Positions 18,725 through 27,529 of a stretch of DNA of 64,000 nt are shown here, piece by piece. The stretch is taken from positions 124,001 to 188,000 of the forward strand of contig JACRET010000005.1 in the NCBI GenBank assembly GCA_016218105.1. Reading direction: 5' to 3'. The notes beneath the pieces were generated by a model that searched no databases, was not told the origin of the DNA, and saw only the letters and a program-made list of their open reading frames with translations. This DNA is from Deltaproteobacteria bacterium (GTDB lineage Bacteria; Desulfobacterota; GWC2-55-46). The translations under genes and the position numbers were made by a program. Position 1 is the first letter of the stretch. Every line of letters starts with the position of its first letter.

Positions 18725-21382
18725 TTATTGAAGCCTGATTTCGGTCTCCAGCACCTTATTGTCCGGGCCGTAGATGACGCTTAAAATACCTGATTCATTT
18801 ACGCAAATAGTCACTTCACCGGGCGCTTCCACCGGCTCTTTATAGGTCAGGGTAACGGTCTTCAAACCATTAAGGGTTAAATTATTATGCTCCTTAAGCT
18901 CCTGTTTCAGAAACTCTATACCCCCCTCCATGACCCACCTCCTCGCGATGAGCCCCTCGGGGACTTCGAACAGTTCCAGCGTTATCTCGTTTTGCACCCC
19001 CAGCTTCCGGGCGGGTTTCATGCTGAAGGTCTTTTCAAGCGGGAGCGTCTCTCCTTTTTCAAGGACGATGCTGAATGAATGGGTGGTCTCTTTCTCATTG
19101 GGAGCGTAACGTATAGCGTAAGCCATTCCGAGGTGCCTGTCCGTAATGTCTTTGGTGGCGTAGAGCGCCGCGCCGATGCCGACCGCTGAAAGCGGGCTGT
19201 GGTCGTAAATAAGGTTCTGCTTGCGAAGGTTTGGAAAGATATGCCCTATCTTTTCCTTGAAAGACGGTATCTGGGAAGAGCCTCCGGTAAGGAGCACCAC
19301 CTCTATTTTGTCTTTTTTGATGCCGACCTTGTCGGCTCTGCGAAGGACGTACGAGACGGTACGGTCTATAAACTTGTAGAAGTCGTTCTTGTCCAGTATC
19401 TTCTCGAACTCCTCCCTTGTGACCCTGCAGACCTCCCTGCCCTCCCATTCAAACGGCACATCGTCCCTCTTTGAGAGCTCTATCTTTATGTGCTCGGCTT
19501 TGTGTATAAGCCTGTACGGCAGGTTTTCCTCTGACAGGCCCACCTTGGACGCGAGGTGTTTGGCCAGCCAGATATCTATGTCATGGCCCCCGAGGAGCTG
19601 CGCCCTTTCGGGTTTTGATACAATGTGCACTTCTTTTATATTGAGCCTCAAAACCATCGTATTCAAGGTGCTGCCGCCAAAATCGATAAGCATCAGTACC
19701 TTATCCCTGTCCTCTATGACCTGATACCCGACAGCGGCCGCGAGCGGCTCTTCTATGAATTCGATCTTCGTCCCTTTTACGTTCCTCTCCGCTATCTCTT
19801 TCATATGCGTCTTATAGTCCTGAAAGCCGACCGGGACGGTTATATATACCGTGTCCGTTATGGCCTTGGGGCCGAACGACAGCCACCCGCCGCCTGAGGA
19901 TGTCGCTTTTTTAAGGTGCTGGTAAAGGATTCGGAAGAACCTTTCCATGTGCTCCCTGCCCTTGGGATTACCCTCAAGGAGCAGCTGCTTGATATTGGCT
20001 ATGGGGCTCTCATCCGTGACCTCCGCCCCTATATTGTTCGTCTCGGGGCTTATCACGGTGGGGATCACGAACGCCCCTTCATACTGCTTTGAGATCATCG
20101 GGAGCGGCAGAAAATCCGGCCCTCCGCCGGTCTTCCTTCTCATTATTACGGTATTGGTCGCTCCGAGGTCGATAGCGATGCACTCCGTATCCTTATCCTC
20201 TTTTTTATGTATCAGGTGCCCGTTGCTGGTGGGATTATATTCTTTTACGAAGACAGGCCTTTCAATTTCCCTTCCATGATAGGTCTTTTCAAGGGATTGC
20301 AGGTGGTCTACTATCTTTTTTACGGAATCACGCAGGTTCTTGGGCTGCACCCATACATGGGTATACGGCTTGAGCACCTCAAGGAACCTGGTGTCGTTAA
20401 GCTGCATGCCGAATTTTTCCAGCTCGTTTGCCAGCGTAGCGGCGTATTTCGCGCGCGAGAACCTTTTTTGTTTGGACTCTTTTATACCCAGCTCTTCGGC
20501 GGAAAGGATGAAGTCCACCACGTCAAGGGGGTCGATATCGCCTATCCAGTTCTTTACCGTAAAGAAGGCCAGCGACTTTTCAAGCGCGTCCTGAATGAGC
20601 GGGAAAAACGGCGGGGTTTTGGGGAGTCCCTGGATCATCTCTATTATCGCGTACTGGCGGGCAAAAGGGTCTTTCAGGTCGGTGGCGGCCTTATAGGCCT
20701 CTGTCACCGTTTCGATATAAAGGTCCATGCACCCTTCAACGCCCTGTATCTCGTTGGTTATATGGAGGATGGCGTACTTCTTGTAATAAGGCTCCTGGAG
20801 AAGCTCGACCCCCTGCATGGCAAGCCTTATGCCTTCCCTGTATACCTCCAGGAAAGGGCCTTCTTTGGGCATATCCTTTATCATGCCAAGGAGCGTATAG
20901 CCCCTGTAAAAGGTTTCGTCGATGCTCTTTGGAAGCTCCCTGACTATTTTCTGCATATCAGGCTTCGCGAAGCGGGGCCTGTCCGGCAGGCCGAGAGCGA
21001 GCCTCCACGCGCGTATCTTATTCGGAACAAGTTCTTTCGCGCCGGGCAGATCTTTGGCGATCTTTAAAAGCTCCGTAAGCCTCTGCGCCCGCTCATCGAG
21101 CGCGTCAGCGGCGGTTACGGCCTCGTCTATGGCGATTGAGTAGAAAGGAAGGAAAAGGTCTCCCCTGGGGAGCTCTTTTACGTAGTCCAGGGTCGCGAGC
21201 CTTCTCTCGGTAGGATCTGATATTTTACTTAACAGCTCGAAGCCAAGCCTGAAGAGCGCCAACGATTCCGGCGTCTTGGGAAGCTCCCTCGCTATTTTTA
21301 AAAGAGAGCCCCTTACCGTGGAGCTATCCTCTTTGTCCCTTATTTCGAAAAGCGCCTGCCTTAGTCTTTCCAAGTTCGTCAT
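18725..21382 (-). CDS. Atypical Hsp70/DnaK-like ATPase with ~350-aa N-terminal helical-repeat domain
   Basis: C-terminal Hsp70 motifs CIAIDLGATNTVIMRR, VPVGFQDYKTHMKEIAERNV, FIEEPLAAAVGY, LIDFGGSTLNTMVLR, EVVLLTGGSSQIPSFKEKI. The N-terminal half has degenerate repeats with recurring elements such as ELPK, DMPK and GLPK. Confidence 0.88.
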   Translation of the reverse strand: MTNLERLRQALFEIRDKEDSSTVRGSLLKIARELPKTPESLALFRLGFELLSKISDPTERRLATLDYVKELPRGDLFLPFYSIAIDEAVTAADALDERAQRLTELLKIAKDLPGAKELVPNKIRAWRLALGLPDRPRFAKPDMQKIVRELPKSIDETFYRGYTLLGMIKDMPKEGPFLEVYREGIRLAMQGVELLQEPYYKKYAILHITNEIQGVEGCMDLYIETVTEAYKAATDLKDPFARQYAIIEMIQGLPKTPPFFPLIQDALEKSLAFFTVKNWIGDIDPLDVVDFILSAEELGIKESKQKRFSRAKYAATLANELEKFGMQLNDTRFLEVLKPYTHVWVQPKNLRDSVKKIVDHLQSLEKTYHGREIERPVFVKEYNPTSNGHLIHKKEDKDTECIAIDLGATNTVIMRRKTGGGPDFLPLPMISKQYEGAFVIPTVISPETNNIGAEVTDESPIANIKQLLLEGNPKGREHMERFFRILYQHLKKATSSGGGWLSFGPKAITDTVYITVPVGFQDYKTHMKEIAERNVKGTKIEFIEEPLAAAVGYQVIEDRDKVLMLIDFGGSTLNTMVLRLNIKEVHIVSKPERAQLLGGHDIDIWLAKHLASKVGLSEENLPYRLIHKAEHIKIELSKRDDVPFEWEGREVCRVTREEFEKILDKNDFYKFIDRTVSYVLRRADKVGIKKDKIEVVLLTGGSSQIPSFKEKIGHIFPNLRKQNLIYDHSPLSAVGIGAALYATKDITDRHLGMAYAIRYAPNEKETTHSFSIVLEKGETLPLEKTFSMKPARKLGVQNEITLELFEVPEGLIARRWVMEGGIEFLKQELKEHNNLTLNGLKTVTLTYKEPVEAPGEVTICVNESGILSVIYGPDNKVLETEIRLQ

Positions 21383-21960
21383 CTTTCATTATTCGTCCTG
21401 AATTTGATCCTGCTGAAACCTGTCCCGGTAACCAGGCCGTCTTTGCCGATCGTGACCTCGGCCTTGCCGGGCATAATGAAATCAGCCTCGGTATACCTCT
21501 GTGTCAGAAAATGGAACCGCTGATTCCTGGAGCCTCTGGCAAGAAGGGTGGTCTCCTTCTCCTCTTCCATGTAGCCGCCGTCTATCAGAACGTCAATAAA
21601 CGCGAGGAGGCTTGCCGTAATCTCGTCCTTCCCGATCTCCTCTATGGTAAAACCTGTATATACTACGGTTGAAAGCCCCTTCATCCTTGCTGATTTGAGC
21701 AGTTCCTTAAGACCGAGCGGCTGCAGGAACGGCTCCCCACCGCTCACAGTAATGCCTTCCGCGCCCGCTTCGGGCAGACATCCGATTATTTCCTCAACGC
21801 TTAAAAGCCTCTCATCTCCCGTAGGATGCGTCTCCGGGTTAAAGCACCCCGGACACCCTCTGAGGCACCCCTGAAAAAACACGACCATCCTGCCCCCCGG
21901 GCCGTTTACCCTTGATAAGGGCAGGATCGCGTGAATATTGATAAGGTCGTGGTTCGGCAT
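21379..21960 (-). CDS. Radical SAM protein, NrdG-like activating-enzyme family
   Basis: VVFFQGCLRGCPGCFNPETH (CxxxCxxC), GITVSGGEPFLQP, YTGFTIEEI. Confidence 0.88.
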   Translation of the reverse strand: MPNHDLINIHAILPLSRVNGPGGRMVVFFQGCLRGCPGCFNPETHPTGDERLLSVEEIIGCLPEAGAEGITVSGGEPFLQPLGLKELLKSARMKGLSTVVYTGFTIEEIGKDEITASLLAFIDVLIDGGYMEEEKETTLLARGSRNQRFHFLTQRYTEADFIMPGKAEVTIGKDGLVTGTGFSRIKFRTNNER

Positions 21961-22001
21961 GGTTATACGATTTTAAAGGCTCTCAAGAGGCGATAGCGGG
22001 G

Positions 22002-22184
22002 CTATTCCGAATCCAGCTTAAGTTTAATCTCTCTCTCGAGGAACTCGTCTTTCTCGCTGAAGCTCTCTACCTTGCCGAGGATCTTCGCAAGATGGTCGGC
22101 GACGTCCTTGCAGTCCTTGTAGATGGTAGAGTCTATCTCGACCCTGCCGTCGGTGGTGATCCTTATCTTAATCTGTCTATCCAT
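22002..22184 (-). CDS. DUF2997-like small protein
   Basis: 60 aa: MDRQIKIRITTDGRVEIDSTIYKDCKDVADHLAKILGKVES. Pattern resembles DUF2997; position between the DUF1257-like and radical SAM genes. Confidence 0.7.
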   Translation of the reverse strand: MDRQIKIRITTDGRVEIDSTIYKDCKDVADHLAKILGKVESFSEKDEFLEREIKLKLDSE

Positions 22185-22213
22185 CAGCCGCCCTCCCGGT
22201 AATAAAGGCTCTT

Positions 22214-22552
22214 TTAACCCTTAAGGAGTATCTGTATCTCTCCGGCGTTCTCGGTCTCTTTAGAGATCTCGAAATCAAGCGGGAGGTTGTCTTTTATGGA
22301 TTCATAGGCGTAGAACTGTTTAAGCCGGTCGGAAAACCTGTTGACGACGCGGTTATCGCCCCCTACCTCGAAATTTCCGGTCTTTTCCTGGGCAATGTTA
22401 ATGATATCCCCGTCCCTGTCGACCTCGATAGTCTCTTTCCGGTCGTTCTTCACGAAACTGGTTATCTCACCCCTTTTTTTAAGTTCCTCAAGGGCGCAGA
22501 TTATGTATTTTTTATTCGAAAGCTGTGTCTTGATAACGGTATAAAAGGACAT
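22214..22552 (-). CDS. DUF1257 (Ycf35)-like protein
   Basis: MSFYTVIKTQLSNKKYIICALEELKKRG...NRFSDRLKQFYAYESIKDNLP. Confidence 0.75.
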   Translation of the reverse strand: MSFYTVIKTQLSNKKYIICALEELKKRGEITSFVKNDRKETIEVDRDGDIINIAQEKTGNFEVGGDNRVVNRFSDRLKQFYAYESIKDNLPLDFEISKETENAGEIQILLKG

Positions 22553-22561
22553 GGCGCCTCC

Positions 22562-24706
22562 TCATTCCAAAGGATTTTCCTTGAAGAACTTGTTTATAGC
22601 GTCGCCGTTCATGAGAACTTCCTTAAGGAGCCTTTCCACAAGGCTTGAGTGCACCTCTTTGTTCCTGGCTATTATGGCGGAGGTGACTTCCTTGGCGGAA
22701 TCGAGTATCTTCTGGATATCGTCGAGTATCTCGCTTCCTGAGGTAAGGGCATAATCCTGGAGGACTATGAGGCTTTTATTCCTCATTATATCGCCGAAGC
22801 CGTACTCCACGACCATGCGCCTGGCGATGCCTGTAGCCTGTATAAGGTCATGGGACGCGCCGACCGTCTTTGAATCGCTCCCGATGATCTCGTCCTCGGC
22901 TACCATGCCTCCGAGTATAACGCCGATCTCCTTTTCCAGGTCCTTCTTCGTGAAGGTCGTCCGTATCGCCTCGTCTACAGGGATATAGGCGCTGTAGTTC
23001 TTGTAGTTATCCACGCTCACGAAGGCGGGCGTCTTGTTGAAGTGGGTCTTCATAAGGATGCAGTGCCCTGCCTCGTGGATCGCGATGTTCTTCTTCTCGT
23101 ACTCGGTAAGCATCTCGGCCCTCTGGAGGAAGAGGGATTTGGACGCCGGCCTCGCCCTCTGATGGCTCCATGCCCTCAACTCCTCTATCTCTTCTTTCTT
23201 GAGTACCGAGAGGGGGGTAATGTGCCTTATTGAAAGGAGCAAGGTCTCCTGCGTCACGTCCAGCGCCAAGAGCCCGTCTATCATCTCCTCGACCTCTTTG
23301 GAGTTATCCCCGCCGTGGAGGTTGTTAAACGTAGTCACCACCGCGTCTTTTACGGCCTGCTCTATCTCCGCGCCGGTAAAGCCCTGGCAGTTCTGCGCAA
23401 GCTCCCTCAGATTAAGCCTGTTGAGGTTCTGCACCCTTCTCTCAAGATGGATCCTGTATATCTCTTCCCTTTCCTCCTGGCTCGGAAGATCTACGAAGAA
23501 GACCTCGTCGTACCTGCCTTTTCTCCAGAGCTCAGGCGGCAGGTTCTTTGGCTCGTTCGCGGTGGATATGACGAAGACAGGGTTCTCTTTTTCCTGAAGC
23601 CACGTTATGAACGTGCCGAATACCCTCATCTGAGTGCCGGAGTCGCCCTGGTACCCGCCGATGCCGCCGAATGCCTTGTCGATCTCGTCGATCCAGAGTA
23701 TGCACGGGCTTACCGCTTCGGCAAGCTGTATGCACCTTCTGATATTCTTCTCAGACTCTCCGACAGTGGAGCCGAACAGCCTCCCGACGTCGAGCCTTAA
23801 GAGCGGGAGATTCCATATGCCCGCGAGCGCCTTACAGCAAAGGCTTTTTCCTGAACCGGGGACGCCTATAAGGAGCAGCCCTTTCGGGACATCCAGCCCG
23901 AGGGTCTCTATCTTATCCTTGCTTAAGCGGAATACATGCTCTCTTTCAACGAACCACTTCTTTATCTCGCTTAAGCCGCCGATATTCTCGATGGTCTCTC
24001 TATGGGGATAATAGTCGAGTATCTTCTGTTTTCTGATTATCTGCTGTTTCTCATCCTGTATGTACGAGATGCAGTCCTCGTTTAAAAAACCGTTGTTCAG
24101 GCTTATCGCCTTCCTGATAACGCGCCTGATGTTATCCATTGAAAGGCCCTGGAGGGATTTATAAAGTATCGATCTGGTGGAGGCGTGCCACTTCTCGGGG
24201 ATGAGGTGGCCGTAGGTCTTGGTGACCATTTCCGCTATCTCGTCGAAGTCGGGGAGTGATAATTCGAGGACTATAATATCTTCTTCCAGCTCAGGAGGTA
24301 TTTCACCGAGCGTTGGAGAGAGTATGAATACCGTATTTATTGTATGGCGCTCTTCTATTATCGCGGGAAAATCACGAAACCTTCTCAGGAACTCATGCGA
24401 GCCGAAATAACCGGCTATATCCTTAAGCAGAAAGACATTATTGGTATTCTCGCCCTTAAGGATCTTCTCCTCGATTGTGGTGAGGATCTTCTCCTTGCCC
24501 ATCTGTTCCCGTTTCTTTTTCTCGCCGCCGTAAAGGCCGCGGGATACGGACCAGGACCAGAAATTGAACTTCATTGAATCGCAAAGAGCCTCAAGTATCC
24601 GCTCGACCCTGCGCTCTTCGAAAGATACAAGCCAGATGATAGGATATCTGGCCTCAACATGGATTCGTATTTCGTTCTCGAAGTCCTTGGTTTTCATCGT
24701 GAGCAC
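22562..24706 (-). CDS. AAA+ ATPase with Ycf46-like N-terminus and C-terminal FtsH/M41-type metallopeptidase domain, no evident TM segment
   Basis: Walker A GVPGSGKS, Walker B CILWIDEIDKAFGG, arginine-finger region WRKGRYDEVFFVDLPSQEERE, HEAGH zinc motif plus GGMVAEDEIIGSDSKTVGASHDLIQATGIARRMVVEYG. Confidence 0.88.
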   Translation of the reverse strand: MLTMKTKDFENEIRIHVEARYPIIWLVSFEERRVERILEALCDSMKFNFWSWSVSRGLYGGEKKKREQMGKEKILTTIEEKILKGENTNNVFLLKDIAGYFGSHEFLRRFRDFPAIIEERHTINTVFILSPTLGEIPPELEEDIIVLELSLPDFDEIAEMVTKTYGHLIPEKWHASTRSILYKSLQGLSMDNIRRVIRKAISLNNGFLNEDCISYIQDEKQQIIRKQKILDYYPHRETIENIGGLSEIKKWFVEREHVFRLSKDKIETLGLDVPKGLLLIGVPGSGKSLCCKALAGIWNLPLLRLDVGRLFGSTVGESEKNIRRCIQLAEAVSPCILWIDEIDKAFGGIGGYQGDSGTQMRVFGTFITWLQEKENPVFVISTANEPKNLPPELWRKGRYDEVFFVDLPSQEEREEIYRIHLERRVQNLNRLNLRELAQNCQGFTGAEIEQAVKDAVVTTFNNLHGGDNSKEVEEMIDGLLALDVTQETLLLSIRHITPLSVLKKEEIEELRAWSHQRARPASKSLFLQRAEMLTEYEKKNIAIHEAGHCILMKTHFNKTPAFVSVDNYKNYSAYIPVDEAIRTTFTKKDLEKEIGVILGGMVAEDEIIGSDSKTVGASHDLIQATGIARRMVVEYGFGDIMRNKSLIVLQDYALTSGSEILDDIQKILDSAKEVTSAIIARNKEVHSSLVERLLKEVLMNGDAINKFFKENPLE

Positions 24707-24840
24707 CTTTTACTTTGATTATATCATAACATACCGGACGAATTTTTAAACCTAAAAACCTTGATATTTAAGGCGAGGTTACGGCTTTGGCTTATTTGAG
24801 GGATACACGGATTTTAGCACAATTCGATTGAATTCCATAA

Positions 24841-24923
24841 AAAAAAGAGGTGACGGCACATTAACCGTACCTCTTTTTAAAAAAGCCGGTATAACCGGCT
24901 TACTTTGGGCTGGAAAACCCAAA
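24841..24923. terminator. Three tandem hairpins in the AAA+/DUF1328 intergenic region
   Basis: aaaaagaggt...acctcttttt; aagccggt-ata-accggctt; tttggg-N8-cccaaa. Confidence 0.55.
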
Positions 24924-25048
24924 TTTACTCAGGCTGCCAAAAAAGCTCACGCAAGGCCGCAAGGAGTGAGAACTGCTGCATAGTTACCTTTATGCCGCAG
25001 TTCCTGTCAACGCAGCAGAATGACTTCCTGAGCAACAGGCCTTATGGG

Positions 25049-25216
25049 TTAAACAGCAGGTTTTCCACGGCCAACGACAAGGGAAACGATGAAAAGTATC
25101 ACAAACACCACAAACAGAAGTTTCGCTATCCACGCCGCGGTTCCGGCTATTCCGCCAAACCCCAAGACCGCCGCGATAATCGCTATGATTAAAAAAGTTA
25201 CGGCCCATGAAAGCAT
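25049..25216 (-). CDS. DUF1328/YtjA-like small membrane protein (55 aa; absent from ORF track because <60 aa)
   Basis: [55 protein letters not shown]; upstream RBS aaagaggtgatgat. Confidence 0.9.
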   Translation of the reverse strand: MLSWAVTFLIIAIIAAVLGFGGIAGTAAWIAKLLFVVFVILFIVSLVVGRGKPAV

Positions 25217-25386
25217 ATCATCACCTCTTTACCTGTCTAAAGACTCCTCTAACAGGAGCCACTCTCTTTTTCGATCTCCTATTTTTAGTATACAACCGCT
25301 TTGGGGGGTGTCAAATCTACTTACCTCTTGATATTACTGAGGAAAATGCCTTCCCCCCCTTAGCGCACTTACCCTTGTATATTAAA

Positions 25387-25700
25387 GTAGGGCCCGTTCC
25401 CCGAACGGGCCGGGAAGCTAAAAGGGAATCAATACCAGGCTGGTAAAAGCCTTTTTGCGCGCTGCCGCGCGCCTTCGGGGTATTGTCGGCTCTCTCCCTC
25501 CGATAGAACTGAAGCCCGTCGTTAGCCTCCTTAATGCTCGCCACGCAATACCCCTGGTATTTTTTGAAGAACAAAACCTAAAAATGAGAGTCATTGCGAG
25601 TGGAGCGAAGGAGTCTCGTTCTCTACTTAAAATCCCCTCCCTCGATGGGAGGGGACTAAGGGGGAGGGTGCGTAGGGCCCGTTCCCCGAACGGGCCGGAA
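25387..25700. repeat. Composite intergenic repeat (family A)
   Basis: Flanked by gggcccgttccccgaacgggcc copies; core ggggtattg...caatacccc at 25477-25554. Confidence 0.85.
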
Positions 25701-25973
25701 AACCAAGTGGGAACACCGCACCGATTAGCGAGGAATGAGGCGTACTTTGTCTGTACGGAGAGTGACGTGCTTTAATGACAACGAACCAGACGGACCTTTG
25801 CAGCCTGCTGATCCAAAGCAATTGCATTGACTATGGGAGGTAGATAACTTATATTGTTGAGCTGTGAATTGACCACCCTGCGCGGTCTGCGTGTGTCTAA
25901 AGGACGCTGGCAAACTCTTTGTATCTTATATTGCGAAGAGAGCCTGGAGTAATAAAAAAGCTGAAGGGAAGAT

Positions 25974-26624
25974 ATGGAATACCTGAAAGAATTCATAGAA
26001 ATATTCCTCCACCTCGACAAACACCTTAACCTGATCATCCAGGGCTACGGCACATGGACTTATCTGATACTTTTTCTAATAATATTTTGTGAGACAGGGC
26101 TGGTCGTGACGCCGATACTGCCGGGCGATTCGCTCCTTTTCGCCATAGGCAACTTCGCGGCAATGGGCTCATTAAGGATAGAATACCTTATAATTGGCTT
26201 AAGCGTCGCCGCGATACTCGGTGATACCCTAAACTACGGCATAGGGCACTTCATGGGGCCAAAGGTCTTTCAGAAGGCGAACAGCCGCATCTTCAAAAAA
26301 GAGTATCTCGACAAGACTCACAAGTTTTATGAAAAGTATGGGGGCAAGACCATCATATTCGCGAGGTTCGTTCCTATAGTCCGCACATTCGCGCCTTTTG
26401 TCGCCGGTATCGGCGCCATGAACTACGGCAAGTTCCTCCTGTATAACATCGCGGGCGGCATAGCGTGGATATCCCTTTTTGTTCTGGCCGGGTACTTCTT
26501 CGGGGGCCTGCCTGTAGTAAAAAACAATTTCACTATCGTGATCTTCGCGATAATAATCGTCTCGATACTCCCAGGCCTGATAGAGTTTCTCAGGCACAAG
26601 AGGGCGAATAGTAGGTTGGGCTGA
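25974..26624 (+). CDS. DedA-family membrane protein
   Basis: [48 protein letters not shown]. Confidence 0.93.
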   Translation: MEYLKEFIEIFLHLDKHLNLIIQGYGTWTYLILFLIIFCETGLVVTPILPGDSLLFAIGNFAAMGSLRIEYLIIGLSVAAILGDTLNYGIGHFMGPKVFQKANSRIFKKEYLDKTHKFYEKYGGKTIIFARFVPIVRTFAPFVAGIGAMNYGKFLLYNIAGGIAWISLFVLAGYFFGGLPVVKNNFTIVIFAIIIVSILPGLIEFLRHKRANSRLG

Positions 26625-26802
26625 GTTTAATGGGCGGGCTCAGCCCGCTTATACACACTTTAAGCTAACTCTAAAAATTAGGAATTTTTTCTGAGGTCAA
26701 GGAAGTGCGGAAATAAAAAGCGGAGCATATAATGGTAATATGTGAGCATTTTTATTTTCGTCCTGACGCAGAGATCAGGAAAAATAGCAGTTTTTGTAGC
26801 CT

Positions 26803-27426
26803 CTATTTTATCACCTCAAACCTGTTCGTATTCGGGACATAGGCGTACATGTTCCCTGTCCCGATGTCATAATACCAGCCATGAAGAAAAAGCGAACCGT
26901 CCTTTAACGCCTGCTCGACAAAGGGATAGCTCTCTATGTTCTCTATCTGGTCAAGGACGTTTTCTTTTTCCGTGTAGGTCTGGATCACGTCCTGGGCGCT
27001 GCCGGGAAATGTTTTGCAGACCGTTTCCTTTACAGGCATCGCCAGCTTCAGCCAATCCCTCAGATGCGCCGTGGCATCCAGCTCCCGTTCGTCCTTAAAA
27101 AGCGATTTTATAGCCCCGCAATTGGAATGCCCACAGACGATAATGTCGGTCACCTTAAGTACAAGCACCGCATACTCTATAGCGGCCGCTGTGCTGTTCT
27201 TATCCTTCAAGGCATCGTAAGGAGGGATGATATTGCCAACGTTTCGAAGTATGAAAAGCTCTCCGGGCTTGCTCTGCGTCACCAGGGCCGGGTCTACGCG
27301 CGAATCGGCGCATGTAATGAAAAGGACTTCGGGGTCCTGATGTTTCGAAAGCCTTTTGAAAAAGTCCTCTTCTTTTTTGAAGAACAGTTCCTGGAACCTG
27401 AGAACGCCTTTATAAAGTTTTTCCAT
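26803..27426 (-). CDS. Beta-carbonic anhydrase
   Basis: LFITCADSRVDPALVTQSKPGELFILRNVGN, IIVCGHSNCGAIKSL. Confidence 0.95.
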   Translation of the reverse strand: MEKLYKGVLRFQELFFKKEEDFFKRLSKHQDPEVLFITCADSRVDPALVTQSKPGELFILRNVGNIIPPYDALKDKNSTAAAIEYAVLVLKVTDIIVCGHSNCGAIKSLFKDERELDATAHLRDWLKLAMPVKETVCKTFPGSAQDVIQTYTEKENVLDQIENIESYPFVEQALKDGSLFLHGWYYDIGTGNMYAYVPNTNRFEVIK

Positions 27427-27470
27427 TTATATCCTTTAAAACCACAATATTTATTTTGCCTTATACTAAA

Positions 27471-27501
27471 CAAGCCAAGTCATTCACAATGACTTGGCTT
27501 G
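27471..27501 (-). terminator. Perfect 14-bp palindromic terminator after hppA
   Basis: caagccaagtcatt-cac-aatgacttggcttg. Confidence 0.75.
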
Positions 27502-27529
27502 TTTATGATCAATGCCGGTATATACCGCT

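Noticed and set aside
20207-21067. 286-aa plus-strand ORF
   Set aside because: Antisense shadow of the Hsp70 gene caused by codon bias; no RBS or recognisable domain.
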